The translations under genes were made by a program, and so were the position numbers. The notes under the pieces are model-generated. The model had not been told where the DNA came from. It ran no database searches and worked only from the letters and a program-made list of their open reading frames with translations. Positions 19,068-29,602 of a stretch of 34,607 nt of DNA are shown one piece after another. The DNA is from an uncultured Lactobacillus sp. (GTDB lineage: Bacteria; Bacillota; Bacilli; Lactobacillales; Lactobacillaceae): the NCBI GenBank assembly GCA_930989465.1, contig CAKNLX010000014.1:1-34607 (forward strand). Reading direction: 5' to 3'. The stretch's first letter is position 1. The number at the start of each line of letters is the position of its first letter.

Positions 19068-19883
19068 ATGAAACAACGTGTAATTACGGCAGTTATTGCC
19101 TTGATTTTATTTATTCCAATTGTGCTTGCAGGTGGCCTTTGGATGGATTGGTTGACTGTATTATTTGCTGCAGTCGGCATTAGCGAGATCTTTTTAATGA
19201 AAAAACAGATTTTGGTCTCATTTGATTTCTTGCTAGCATTGCTTGCAACTTTGACATGGACAGTGCCGGATGCATTTTTTAAGGCATTCCCACCTAATAT
19301 AACCAAATTCGGAGTATTCTTTGGAATTGTTATGCTGTTCTTAACCTGGACAGTACTTTCTAAAAATAAGACTACTTTCGATGATGTTGGTGTTTACATC
19401 TTGGCATCACTTTATATAGGGATTGGCTTCCACTACATGGCAGCCATTAGAGCTTACCCGCAAAATGGTTTAGCTTTATTGGGTTACGTGTTTGTAGTTG
19501 TTTGGTCAACTGATATTGGTGCTTACATGATCGGTCGTAAGATTGGTAAACATAAGTTATGGCCAGTAATTAGCCCTAATAAAACTTGGGAAGGATCAAT
19601 TGGTGCCGTTATTTGTGCATTGATTTGTAGTGCAATTTACCTAGCAATTTTGAGTCACTTTAACATTGTTTTTGGAGTTTCCGAATTAACTATGGTAATT
19701 TTGGCATTCTTCCTTTCAATCGTAGGTCAAATGGGTGACCTAGTTGAGTCAGCATATAAGCGTTTCTACGGTGTTAAAGACTCTGGTAAAATTTTACCAG
19801 GACATGGTGGTATTTTAGACCGATTTGATAGTATGTTATTTGTTTTACCTGTAGTAGCTGCTATCTTAGGTATTGTTCACTAG
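19068..19883 (+). CDS. cdsA: Phosphatidate cytidylyltransferase
   Basis: SPNKTWEGSIGA and QMGDLVESAYKRFYGVKDSGKILPGHGGILDRFDSM signature. Confidence 0.97.
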   Translation: MKQRVITAVIALILFIPIVLAGGLWMDWLTVLFAAVGISEIFLMKKQILVSFDFLLALLATLTWTVPDAFFKAFPPNITKFGVFFGIVMLFLTWTVLSKNKTTFDDVGVYILASLYIGIGFHYMAAIRAYPQNGLALLGYVFVVVWSTDIGAYMIGRKIGKHKLWPVISPNKTWEGSIGAVICALICSAIYLAILSHFNIVFGVSELTMVILAFFLSIVGQMGDLVESAYKRFYGVKDSGKILPGHGGILDRFDSMLFVLPVVAAILGIVH

Positions 19884-19893
19884 GAGAATTTTA

Positions 19894-21150
19894 TTGAAAG
19901 GTATACTAATCTTTTTAATCGTTTTTGGCTTATTAGTTTTTGTCCATGAATTTGGACATTTTATTGTAGCCAAAAAATCAGGTATACTTGTGCGAGAATT
20001 CTCAATTGGTATGGGACCTAAGTTATTTCAGATTAGAAGAAATCCTACTACTTATACTATCAGGTGGCTACCACTTGGTGGTTATGTTCGATTAGCAGGA
20101 TTTGATGATGAAAGCAAATTAGATCCGGGCATGACTGTAATTTTGCAGTTAAATGATCAGGATGAAGTGGTTAGAATAGATGCTTCTGAATCTGACATGC
20201 CAATAGAGGGTATTCCCGTTCAAGTTACTAAGGCAGATTTAGTAGATAATTTAGTAATTGAAGGCTATGAAAATGGCGATGAAAATAAACCGGTAACTTA
20301 CCATGTTAATCATGATGCAACTATCATTGAAAAAAATGGTACCGAATTAATCATTGCACCTCGTGATACTCAATTTAATGAAGCAAAGGTCTGGCAAAAG
20401 TTAGCAACTAATTTTGCTGGTCCTTTTATGAATATTTTATTAGGTTTTGTTGTGTTCTTAATCTGGACATTTACGGTGCCAGGTCCAGCCACAACTACTA
20501 TTCAATCTACTACGAATGGTTCACCTGCTCAGATTGCTAAAATTGAATCAGGTGATCGAATTGTAGCGGTTAATGGTCAAAAGATTAATAGCTTTGAACA
20601 GGTAACTGAAAAAGTTAATCAAAGCAAAGGTAAGAGTCTTAAATTTGAATTAAGTAAAGATGGCTCTGCTAAAACTGTAATAGTTAAACCAAAGGCTCAT
20701 CGAATTCAGAAGCAAAAAATTTATCAAATAGGTATTGTTGCTAAAAGTAATGAAAATGCTGGCGTAAAATTAAAAAGAGGTTGGGATACAGCTGTTTCTA
20801 CAACCGGTTTGATTTTTAATGCAGTAGGTAACTTATTTAGACATTTTAGTCTTAATAAATTATCTGGTCCTGTAGGAATTTACTCTCAAACTTCGCAAGT
20901 TTCACAAATGGGCTTTACATATGTATTAGCCTTTTTAGCAATGATCTCAATTAATTTGGGAATTGTTAATTTGATTCCAATTCCAGGTTTAGATGGTGGT
21001 AAACTTTTATTGAACTTAATTGAATTAGTTCGTGGTAAACCAATTTCAGAAGAACATGAGGCAATTGTTGAATTAATTGGCTTTGGTTTATTATTAGTAT
21101 TAATTATTGCAGTTACAGGCAATGACATTTATCGCTATTTTATAAAATAA
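19894..21150 (+). CDS. rseP: RseP/RasP site-2 intramembrane metalloprotease
   Basis: HEFGH zinc motif, PDZ region, NLIPIPGLDGGKL; TTG 19894 preferred (AGGAG upstream) over the ORF start at 19873. Confidence 0.93.
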   Translation: MKGILIFLIVFGLLVFVHEFGHFIVAKKSGILVREFSIGMGPKLFQIRRNPTTYTIRWLPLGGYVRLAGFDDESKLDPGMTVILQLNDQDEVVRIDASESDMPIEGIPVQVTKADLVDNLVIEGYENGDENKPVTYHVNHDATIIEKNGTELIIAPRDTQFNEAKVWQKLATNFAGPFMNILLGFVVFLIWTFTVPGPATTTIQSTTNGSPAQIAKIESGDRIVAVNGQKINSFEQVTEKVNQSKGKSLKFELSKDGSAKTVIVKPKAHRIQKQKIYQIGIVAKSNENAGVKLKRGWDTAVSTTGLIFNAVGNLFRHFSLNKLSGPVGIYSQTSQVSQMGFTYVLAFLAMISINLGIVNLIPIPGLDGGKLLLNLIELVRGKPISEEHEAIVELIGFGLLLVLIIAVTGNDIYRYFIK

Positions 21151-21190
21151 TTAATAATAGTTAGTTTTGTTTTTACTTTAGGAGAAAGTA

Positions 21191-22888
21191 ATGCGTCAAT
21201 CAAAATTTTTTATGCCAACTTTAAAGGAAGCTCCATCAGATGCTGTGGCAGAAAGCCACAAGTTGATGATTAGAGGGGGATATATTCGTCAGGTTACTGC
21301 TGGTGTTTATGCTTATCTTCCATTAGGTTATCGTGTATTACGTAAGGCTGAAGGAATTATTGAAGATGAAATGGAAAAAATCAATGTTCCTGAAATGATC
21401 ATGCCTCATTTATTACCAGCTACTTTATGGCAAGAATCAGGTCGTTACAAGAAGTACGGCGCTGAAATGTTCAAATTGAAGGATCGCCATGGCCGTGAAA
21501 GTTTGCTTGGACCTACCCATGAAGAGACTTTTACTGAAATTATTGCTAAGAACCTTAAGAGTTATAAGCAAATGCCATTAGCTTTGTACCAAATTCAAAC
21601 TAAATTCCGTGATGAAAATCGTCCTCGTTTCGGTTTACTCCGTGGTCGTGAATTTGTCATGCTTGATGGTTATAGTTTTGCCGCAACTCGTGATCAATTA
21701 GATGAGCAATTTGATGATCAAAAGAGTGCATATAAGCGAATCTTTAAGCGTGCCGGTGTTACTGTACACCCAGTAATTGCTGACTCAGGTACAATGGGTG
21801 GTAAAAACTCAACTGAATTCCAAGCACCAGCTGCTATTGGTGAAGATACTATTGCTACTAATGAAAAGGGAACATATGCTGCTAACCTTGAAATGGCTAA
21901 GAGTATTGATACCTTTAAACAAGAACCAGAAGATGCCAAGGAACTTACTAAAGTAGCAACTCCAGATTGTGATACAATCGAAAAATTAGCTAAGTTCTTG
22001 AATGTTCCAGCAACTAGAATTGTTAAGAGTATTCTTTATATTGCGGATGATCAAAAAGTTTTGGTTTTAATTCGTGGCGATAAGCAAATCAATGAAGTAA
22101 AACTTGGACATGTTCTTGACGCTGATGAAGTTCATGAAGCAGACACTGCTGATTTGAAAGAAATTACTGGTAGTGAAAAGGGCGGCGTTGGTCCTGTTAA
22201 TGCTGATTGGGCTGACAAGATTATTGCAGACGAAACTGTTAAGAATCTTTACAACGTAGTCGTTGGCGCTGGTGAAACTGATTACCAATTTGAAAATGCT
22301 AACTTGGATCGTGATTTTAAGGTTGATGAATTTGCTGACATTAGAACAGCAAACGAAGGCGAACCAGATCCTGTTGATCATTTGCCACTTAAGTTCACAA
22401 CATCAATCGAAGTTGGTCATATTTTCAAGCTTGGAACTTATTACACTAAGACTATGGGTGCTGATTTCTTGGATCAAAATGGTAAGGCTAAGCCTGTTAT
22501 CATGGGTTCATATGGTATTGGTGTTACCAGAATGCTTTCAGCAGCTGTAGAACAACACTTGACTGAACACGGTGTTGCTTGGCCAAAAGAAATTGCACCA
22601 TTTGCAATTCACATTGTTCAAATGAAAATGAATAAAGAAGATCAAACCGAATTAGCTGAAAAACTTGAAAAGAAGTTCAGTGAAAAGTATGATGTTTTAT
22701 ACGATGACCGTAAGGAACGTGCTGGTGTTAAGTTCGCAGATGCAGATTTAGTCGGTGCACCTATTAGAATTACGGTTGGTAAGAAGGCTGCTGATGGTAT
22801 CGTTGAGGTTAAGAGACCTACTGATGATAAGGCAACCGAAATGTCAATTGATGAATTAGATAAGTTTGTAAATCAAGAGTTAGGATAA
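21191..22888 (+). CDS. proS: Prolyl-tRNA synthetase
   Basis: MRQSKFFMPTLKEAPSDAVAESHKLMIRGGYIRQ; class II motifs; editing insertion (565 aa bacterial form). Confidence 0.97.
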   Translation: MRQSKFFMPTLKEAPSDAVAESHKLMIRGGYIRQVTAGVYAYLPLGYRVLRKAEGIIEDEMEKINVPEMIMPHLLPATLWQESGRYKKYGAEMFKLKDRHGRESLLGPTHEETFTEIIAKNLKSYKQMPLALYQIQTKFRDENRPRFGLLRGREFVMLDGYSFAATRDQLDEQFDDQKSAYKRIFKRAGVTVHPVIADSGTMGGKNSTEFQAPAAIGEDTIATNEKGTYAANLEMAKSIDTFKQEPEDAKELTKVATPDCDTIEKLAKFLNVPATRIVKSILYIADDQKVLVLIRGDKQINEVKLGHVLDADEVHEADTADLKEITGSEKGGVGPVNADWADKIIADETVKNLYNVVVGAGETDYQFENANLDRDFKVDEFADIRTANEGEPDPVDHLPLKFTTSIEVGHIFKLGTYYTKTMGADFLDQNGKAKPVIMGSYGIGVTRMLSAAVEQHLTEHGVAWPKEIAPFAIHIVQMKMNKEDQTELAEKLEKKFSEKYDVLYDDRKERAGVKFADADLVGAPIRITVGKKAADGIVEVKRPTDDKATEMSIDELDKFVNQELG

Positions 22889-22893
22889 TTTTT

Positions 22894-25800
22894 GTGGCAA
22901 ATAAAAATGATCTTTTCTTAAAATTGCTCAAACAAGTTCATTTCCCTGATAGTTTTGAAGATAATTATCTTCTTCAAAAGGGAAAGGTTGAAAACGTGGA
23001 TGTTTACGCTAAAGAACATAGGTGGGATATCCATGTTTTTTTTGATACTCCTTTGAAATATGACACTTATGTAGCATTAAGAAAAGCAATAGAAGAAACT
23101 TTTTCAGCATTTGTAAATGTAAGATTTTTTGTTGGTACAGGTGATGGTTCTGACCAATACTTGCCAGATTACTGGCATTATGCGGTACAGAATTCAAATA
23201 TTTTATCTCCCGTCGCTAGAGAATTTTTAGCTGGACAAAAACCTAAAAAAGAAAATGGTCGTTGGGTTATTCCAGTAGATAACAATGTAATTGATGGATT
23301 AATCGAACAAAAGGCTTTAGATGATTTAGCTGAAGAGATGCGTGACTTTGGTTTCTTTAATTTAAAATTTATAACCGAAGTCGATCAAACTAATTTACAA
23401 AACAGTTTAGAAAGTTTGCAAGAGCTTCAGCATGAACATGAAAAAAGTATGCAGGAGGCTTTTAACAATACTCCGGAAAAGCCGAAGCCTAAACCAAAGC
23501 AGCAGTACCAAACCAAGCGTACTAGTTATGGCAATCGAAAACTAGATGAAAATGCTCCGATTACGCAAATTCAAGATGTTGAAGATGGTACTCGAAATGT
23601 TGTAATTGAAGGTAATATTTTCAATATTGAAAGTAGAGAATTGAAAAACGGTTCAGTAATTTTTACAGGTGAAATTACTGACTATAGTGATTCAATTGCG
23701 TTTAAGAAATTTGCTTCAAATAAGGAACAAATTGAGCAAATGGCTGCAATTAAGCCTGGTACTTGGGCTAAAATGCAAGGTTCAGCAATCGATGATCAAT
23801 GGGTACATGATGTAGTATTCAACATTAGCAGCTTTGAAACAGTTGAACATATCGGACGAACGGAAAAATATGAGGGTGAGCAAAAGAGAGTAGAACTTCA
23901 TTTGCACACTAATATGAGTCAATTAGATGCAACTAATGCACCAAGTGATTTTATTAAAACTGCTAAAAAATTTGGTCAGAAGGCTATCGCTATTACAGAT
24001 CATGGTGATGTTCAGTCCTTCCCAGAAGCTTATAGTACAGGTAAAGCTACAGGCACAAAAATCTTATATGGTGTTGAAGCGAATATGATAGATGACCATG
24101 CATTATTGGTTATCAATCCAGCTCCAATGACTTATGAAGATCGTGAATTTGTTATTTTCGACGTTGAAACTACTGGTCTTTCATCTGTTTATGACACTAT
24201 TATTGAAATTGGTGCTGTTAAGATGAAAAACGGCGAAGTTATTGAACGTTTTGATAAATTCATTAACCCACACCATCCTTTGAGTGAACAAACCATTAAT
24301 TTAACTTCAATTACGGATGAGATGGTTAGTGCTGCTGATGATGAAGATGTAGTTATTAAGCAATTCCAAGACTTTTATGGTGATCGTCCTTTATGTGGAC
24401 ACAATGTTCAATTTGATGTCGGCTTTGTTAATGCCGCTTTAAGAAGAGCTGGTCTTAGTGAAATCACACAACCAGTTGTCGATACACTAGAAGTTTCTCG
24501 TTTGCTTCACCCTGAACAGAACCGTCATACTTTGGATTCATTAGCCAAAAAATATAATGTTTCCTTGGAACATCACCATAGAGCTAATCAAGATGCGGAA
24601 GCAACTGGTTACTTAATGTATAAGCTGCTAAATGCATTTAAGAAAAAATATAATGAAGATAATTTGAATAACTTAAATGGTTATGCTGCACATGGTGAGG
24701 TTTATAAGCGAGCTCGACCATCTCACATGACGATTTTGGCTAAAGATCAAAAGGGATTAAAGAATTTATACAAACTAGTTTCAATAGCAAGTACGAAAGA
24801 CTTTTATCGAATTCCGCGTACTCCTAAATCAGATTTAGCTCGTTTGCATGAAGGTCTGTTTTATGGCTCAGGTTGTTGGCAAGGTGATGTCTTTGTAGCA
24901 ATGATGCAGAAAGGTTATGACGAGGCTAGAGAAAAAGCTAAGTTTTATGACTTTTTGGAAGTACAACCTCCTGCAAATTATTCTCAATTAATCGAGGATG
25001 GATTAATTAAAGATGAAGCACAACTTGAAGAAATTATTGGGAATATTTATAAGTTAGGTAAAGAATTGAATAAGCCTGTTGTTGCAACAGGAGATGCACA
25101 CTATGTTGAACCACATGATGCTATTTACCGAACTATTTTAATTTCAGCGCAACGATCTAATCCAAATAGAAATAAACCGCAACCTGATTTGCACTTTTAT
25201 TCAACTCAGGAAATGCTTGATGCATTTAGTTTCTTAGGTGAAGATGTAGCCAAAGAAATCGTTATTGATAATACAAATAAGATTGCTGATGAAATTTCTG
25301 AGATTCAGCCAATTAAGGATGGATTATATCCACCTCATATTGAACACGCTGATGAAGAAATGAAAAAGTTAACTTATGATAAGGCGTATGAACTTTATGG
25401 CAAGCCGTTGCCTAAAATCGTAAAAGACAGAATTGATCTAGAATTAAATTCTATTATTTCTAATGGATATGCGGTTATTTACTTGATTTCTCAACGTCTG
25501 GTGGCCAAGTCAAATAAAGATGGTTACTTGGTAGGTTCTCGTGGTTCTGTAGGTTCCAGTCTGGTAGCTACTATGTCAGGAATTACGGAAGTTAATCCAC
25601 TTGCACCACATTATCGTTGTCCTAAGTGTAAATATTCGCAATTCTTTGAAAATGGTGAATATGGTTCTGGATTTGACTTACCTGATAAGGATTGTCCAAA
25701 ATGTGGAACGCCTTTAGTTAAAGATGGACAGGATATTCCGTTTGCGACTTTCCTAGGCTTCCATGGGGATAAAGTTCCTGATATCGATTTGAACTTCTCA

Positions 25801-27204
25801 GGAGACTATCAACCAGTTGCGCATAACTTTATTCGAGTAATGTTCGGTCCAGATAATTCTTATCGTGCCGGAACTATTGCGACGGTTGCAGATAAGACTG
25901 CATATGGTTATGCAAAACACTTTGATGAAGAGCGTGATTTGAAAGCTAGAAATGCGGAATTGGATCGCCTGGCTAGTGGTATTCGTGGAGTAAAAAGAAC
26001 TACAGGTCAGCACCCTGCTGGTATTGTTGTAGTTCCTGATGACATGGATATTTATGATTTTACTCCTGTATCTTATCCAGCTGATGATGTTAATGCAGCA
26101 TGGTTAATTACACACTACGACTTCCACTCAATTCACGATAATATTTTGAAATTTGATATTCTGGGTCACGATGATCCAACCATGATTCGTCACTTGCAGG
26201 ATCTTTCAGGAATTGATCCATTGACTATTCCACCGGATGATCCTGGTGTTATGTCTCTTTTCTCAAGTCCTAAAATTCTAGGAGTAACACCAGAACAAAT
26301 CCAATCAGAAACAGGTACTTTAGGTGTTCCAGAATTTGGTACACGTTTTGTTAGAGGGATGCTTGAAGAAACTAAACCAACAACTTTTGCGGAATTATTG
26401 CAGATTTCTGGTTTGTCACATGGTACCGATGTATGGTTAGGAAATGCAGAAGATTTAGTCAATAACGGTACTTGCGAATTAAAGGATGTTATTGGTTGTC
26501 GTGATAACATTATGATGGACTTGATTCACTGGGGAGTTAAACCAGAAGTTGCCTTTTCAACTATGGAGTCTGTTCGTCACGGACGTGGTATTAGTGATGA
26601 AAATATGGCAATTTTGAAGAAGAATAAAAATATTCCTGATTGGTATATTCCTTCTTGTTTAAAGATTAAGTACATGTTCCCTAAAGCTCACGCCACTGCT
26701 TATATTTTAATGGCTTTACGTATCGCCTGGTTTAAAGTATATTATCCAGAAATTTATTACACTGCTTATTTCTCAGTGCGTGCTGATTTATTTGATTTAG
26801 TTGCAATGAGTCATGGTAAAAACACTGTTAAAGCTGCAATGAAAGAAATTCAAGATAAAGGAAACGATGCTTCAGCCAAAGATAAAAGTTTATTGACAGT
26901 TTTGGAAATTGCTAACGAATGTCTTGAACGCGGCATTAAAATTAAAATGGTTGATATTGATCAATCAGAAGCTACGGATTTCAAGATTTTAGATAAGCAT
27001 ACTATTTTGGCACCATTTAATGCGGTTCCTGGTTTAGGTGACAATGCGGCTAAGCAAATTGTCGCTGCGCGTGCTGAAAAGAAATTCTTATCTAAAGAAG
27101 ATTTAGCAAAACGCGGCAAAGTTTCACAAACAATCATGAATTATTTCGAAGACAATGGCGTACTGGAAGGTATGCCCGATGAAAATCAATTATCACTTTT
27201 CTAG
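22894..27204 (+). CDS. polC: DNA polymerase III alpha subunit, PolC type
   Basis: GTG start; PHP domain (ELHLHTNMS), 3'-5' exonuclease (FVIFDVETTGL), zinc motif CPKCKYSQ...CPKCGTPL; 1436 aa. Confidence 0.98.
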   Translation: MANKNDLFLKLLKQVHFPDSFEDNYLLQKGKVENVDVYAKEHRWDIHVFFDTPLKYDTYVALRKAIEETFSAFVNVRFFVGTGDGSDQYLPDYWHYAVQNSNILSPVAREFLAGQKPKKENGRWVIPVDNNVIDGLIEQKALDDLAEEMRDFGFFNLKFITEVDQTNLQNSLESLQELQHEHEKSMQEAFNNTPEKPKPKPKQQYQTKRTSYGNRKLDENAPITQIQDVEDGTRNVVIEGNIFNIESRELKNGSVIFTGEITDYSDSIAFKKFASNKEQIEQMAAIKPGTWAKMQGSAIDDQWVHDVVFNISSFETVEHIGRTEKYEGEQKRVELHLHTNMSQLDATNAPSDFIKTAKKFGQKAIAITDHGDVQSFPEAYSTGKATGTKILYGVEANMIDDHALLVINPAPMTYEDREFVIFDVETTGLSSVYDTIIEIGAVKMKNGEVIERFDKFINPHHPLSEQTINLTSITDEMVSAADDEDVVIKQFQDFYGDRPLCGHNVQFDVGFVNAALRRAGLSEITQPVVDTLEVSRLLHPEQNRHTLDSLAKKYNVSLEHHHRANQDAEATGYLMYKLLNAFKKKYNEDNLNNLNGYAAHGEVYKRARPSHMTILAKDQKGLKNLYKLVSIASTKDFYRIPRTPKSDLARLHEGLFYGSGCWQGDVFVAMMQKGYDEAREKAKFYDFLEVQPPANYSQLIEDGLIKDEAQLEEIIGNIYKLGKELNKPVVATGDAHYVEPHDAIYRTILISAQRSNPNRNKPQPDLHFYSTQEMLDAFSFLGEDVAKEIVIDNTNKIADEISEIQPIKDGLYPPHIEHADEEMKKLTYDKAYELYGKPLPKIVKDRIDLELNSIISNGYAVIYLISQRLVAKSNKDGYLVGSRGSVGSSLVATMSGITEVNPLAPHYRCPKCKYSQFFENGEYGSGFDLPDKDCPKCGTPLVKDGQDIPFATFLGFHGDKVPDIDLNFSGDYQPVAHNFIRVMFGPDNSYRAGTIATVADKTAYGYAKHFDEERDLKARNAELDRLASGIRGVKRTTGQHPAGIVVVPDDMDIYDFTPVSYPADDVNAAWLITHYDFHSIHDNILKFDILGHDDPTMIRHLQDLSGIDPLTIPPDDPGVMSLFSSPKILGVTPEQIQSETGTLGVPEFGTRFVRGMLEETKPTTFAELLQISGLSHGTDVWLGNAEDLVNNGTCELKDVIGCRDNIMMDLIHWGVKPEVAFSTMESVRHGRGISDENMAILKKNKNIPDWYIPSCLKIKYMFPKAHATAYILMALRIAWFKVYYPEIYYTAYFSVRADLFDLVAMSHGKNTVKAAMKEIQDKGNDASAKDKSLLTVLEIANECLERGIKIKMVDIDQSEATDFKILDKHTILAPFNAVPGLGDNAAKQIVAARAEKKFLSKEDLAKRGKVSQTIMNYFEDNGVLEGMPDENQLSLF

Positions 27205-27213
27205 GAGTTATTA

Positions 27214-27242
27214 TTACATTGTTATGTAAAACATGGTATACT
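27214..27242 (+). promoter_or_regulatory. Putative rimP-nusA-infB operon promoter (extended -10)
   Basis: TGGTATACT (TATACT at 27237-27242) with weak -35 TTACAT (27214-27219), 17-nt spacing. Confidence 0.55.
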
Positions 27243-27253
27243 AATAGAGAAGT

Positions 27254-27300
27254 TCGAATAGGTAAATTCGAGTGAGCAGTAATGCTCACTCTTTTTATTA
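27254..27300 (+). promoter_or_regulatory. Two overlapping leader hairpins upstream of rimP; the second is terminator-like (candidate attenuator)
   Basis: TCGAAT-aggtaa-ATTCGA (27254-27271); GAGTGAGC-agtaat-GCTCACTC (27270-27291) + TTTTTATTA. Confidence 0.7.
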
Positions 27301-27313
27301 CGGAGGAAATTTT

Positions 27314-27790
27314 TTGTCTAAAGTTATAGATCTTGTTCGTCCAGTTGTCGAAACAATTATTGACGAGCATGGCGACATGTTAGTTGATATGGAATACGTT
27401 AAGGAAAAAGGTCAAAACTATTTACGAATCTATGTTGATCGTCAGCCCAATGGTATCGATATCGATGAAATTGCGGCTTTAAGTGAATTGGTTTCTGAAA
27501 AACTTGATACAATTGATCCTGATCCGCTTCCTGATCCATATGTTTTAGAGTTATCATCTCCAGGTGCTGAACGCCCTATTAAGACTGAAGCTGATTGGGA
27601 GAGAGCACTGAATGATTATGTTCATATTGGTCTTTATCAAAAAATTGAGGACAAAAAAGTGTATGAAGGTACGCTTAAATCCTATAATAATGATGAGATT
27701 GTATTAGAAGTAAAAGATAAAACAAGACGAAAGAAATTAACTATCCCTCGTAAGTTAATTGCAAAGATTCGTTTTGCAATTGAATTTTAG
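27314..27790 (+). CDS. rimP: Ribosome maturation factor RimP
   Basis: [54 protein letters not shown] start with CGGAGG RBS. Confidence 0.95.
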   Translation: MSKVIDLVRPVVETIIDEHGDMLVDMEYVKEKGQNYLRIYVDRQPNGIDIDEIAALSELVSEKLDTIDPDPLPDPYVLELSSPGAERPIKTEADWERALNDYVHIGLYQKIEDKKVYEGTLKSYNNDEIVLEVKDKTRRKKLTIPRKLIAKIRFAIEF

Positions 27791-27809
27791 AAAGGTTGAT
27801 CAAAAACTT

Positions 27810-28979
27810 ATGTCTAAAGAAATGCTAGAAGCGTTTGCTACCTTGGAAAAGACCAAGGGCATTAAACAAGATGTTATTGTTGATGCAATCAAGGCCGCTT
27901 TGGTAGCTGCATACAAGAAAAATTATAATCAAGCACAAAACGTTGAAGTTGACTTCGATGAAAGAAGAGGTAACTTCAAGGTAATGGCTGTTAAGACAGT
28001 CGTTGATGAAGTACAAGATGACCGTCTTGAAGTTAGTTTGAAAGACGCCTTGGCAATTAATCGTGCTTATGAAGTTGGGGATGAAATTCGATTTGAAGTT
28101 ACACCAAAGAACTTTGGTCGAATTGCTGCTCAAACTGCTAAGCAAGTTATTATGCAACGTCTTCGTGAAGCAGAAAGAAGTCATATTATTGACGAATATT
28201 CTCAATATGAAGATGAATTAGTTACAGGTACTGTTGAACGACGTGATAATCGTTTTGTATATGTTAATATTGGCAATGTTGAAGCTGTGATGCCTCAACG
28301 TGACCAAATGCCAAATGAAGTTTACAACCCACAAGATCAAATTCGTGTACTTGTAACTCATGTTGGCTCAGATTCTAAGGGTGCACAAATCGTTGTTTCA
28401 AGAACTGCACCTGATGTTGTCAAGCGATTATTTGAACAAGAAGTTCCTGAAATTTATGATGGAACTGTTGAAATTGTATCAATTGCCCGTGAAGCTGGCG
28501 ACCGTACTAAGATGGCTGTTAAGTCAAATGACCCTAACATTGATCCAGTTGGTACTTGTGTAGGTCAAAAGGGTGCCCGTGTTCAAAATGTTGTTAATGA
28601 ACTTGGTGGCGAAAATATTGATGTCGTTAAGTACGAAGAAGATCCTTCTGACTTTATTGCTAATGCATTGAATCCAGCAGAAGTAATTGCTGTTCAATTT
28701 GGTGATAATGAAGAAGAAAAGAGTGCGTTAGTAATTGTTCCAGATTACCAATTGTCACTTGCTATTGGTAAGAAGGGACAAAATGTACGTCTTGCTGCTC
28801 GCTTAACAGGCTATAAGATTGATATTCGTCCAGAATCTGAAGTAGAATTTGTTGATGAAGAGTCAGACACTGCAGCCAAATCTGCTGATACTGAATCTGA
28901 TGAGGATAGTTCAGTTGATACAGATAAAGCAGCTACACAGGTAGAAGAAAGTTCAAGCGAAGATAATACTGAAGAATAG
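27810..28979 (+). CDS. nusA: Transcription termination/antitermination factor NusA
   Basis: EMLEAFATLEKTKGIKQDVIVDAIKAAL; S1 and KH regions (CVGQKGARVQNVVNELGGE, AIGKKGQNVRLAARLTGYKIDI); acidic tail. Confidence 0.97.
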   Translation: MSKEMLEAFATLEKTKGIKQDVIVDAIKAALVAAYKKNYNQAQNVEVDFDERRGNFKVMAVKTVVDEVQDDRLEVSLKDALAINRAYEVGDEIRFEVTPKNFGRIAAQTAKQVIMQRLREAERSHIIDEYSQYEDELVTGTVERRDNRFVYVNIGNVEAVMPQRDQMPNEVYNPQDQIRVLVTHVGSDSKGAQIVVSRTAPDVVKRLFEQEVPEIYDGTVEIVSIAREAGDRTKMAVKSNDPNIDPVGTCVGQKGARVQNVVNELGGENIDVVKYEEDPSDFIANALNPAEVIAVQFGDNEEEKSALVIVPDYQLSLAIGKKGQNVRLAARLTGYKIDIRPESEVEFVDEESDTAAKSADTESDEDSSVDTDKAATQVEESSSEDNTEE

Positions 28980-28987
28980 GTGATTTT

Positions 28988-29284
28988 TTGAAAAAAAGAA
29001 AAATCCCAATGCGGAAGGATTTATTAACCGACACTATGCAACCTAAAAAAGAGTTGGTACGTGTCGTAATCGATAAAGAAAAGAATATTGCTGTTGATCC
29101 TACTGGCAAAAAAGCAGGACGCGGCGCATATGTTTCACTTGATCCAACCAAGATTAAAGCCGCTAAAGAAAAGCATATTTTAGATCGTAGCTTAGGAGCT
29201 AAGGTTCCAGATAGTTTTTATGACGAGCTTTATTCATATGTTGATCATCAAAAAGCAAGAAAAGAATTGTTTGGTGATAAATAA
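28988..29284 (+). CDS. ylxR: YlxR family RNA-binding protein
   Basis: KKRKIPMRKDLLTDTMQPKKELVRVV...KKAGRGAYV; TTG start. Confidence 0.92.
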   Translation: MKKRKIPMRKDLLTDTMQPKKELVRVVIDKEKNIAVDPTGKKAGRGAYVSLDPTKIKAAKEKHILDRSLGAKVPDSFYDELYSYVDHQKARKELFGDK

Positions 29285-29286
29285 GT

Positions 29287-29598
29287 TTGCAAAATAGACA
29301 AAAAGCGATTAATTTGTTAGGTTTAGCACAGCGAGCTGGTAAATTAATTACTGGGACAGAAACTGTGATTGCCAAGCTTAACAAAGGAAAAATCACCGCG
29401 GTCATCATGGCGTGTGACGTTCAAGACAACACCGCTGAAAAAGTTGATCGTGCTGCCAGAAAAGTTAATGTTCCTATAATAAACTTATTTTCAGCTGATG
29501 AGATTTCCAAAGCTATCAGCAAAAAACGTAAAGTTTTAGGATTAACCGATGTCGGTTTTACCAAGGCATTGATTAAAAAAATAAATGAAGGAGTGTGA
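29287..29598 (+). CDS. ylxQ: L7Ae/YlxQ-like ribosomal protein family
   Basis: [45 protein letters not shown] start. Confidence 0.9.
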   Translation: MQNRQKAINLLGLAQRAGKLITGTETVIAKLNKGKITAVIMACDVQDNTAEKVDRAARKVNVPIINLFSADEISKAISKKRKVLGLTDVGFTKALIKKINEGV

Positions 29599-29602
29599 TT
29601 GG

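Noticed and set aside
22067-22381. 104-aa antisense ORF in proS
   Set aside because: Opposite-strand shadow ORF without support.
26190-26510. 106-aa antisense ORF in polC
   Set aside because: Shadow of a highly coding region; no SD or family resemblance seen.
27825-28205. 126-aa antisense ORF in nusA
   Set aside because: Composition is that of the reversed coding frame (Asn/Phe/Ser-rich), no motif.
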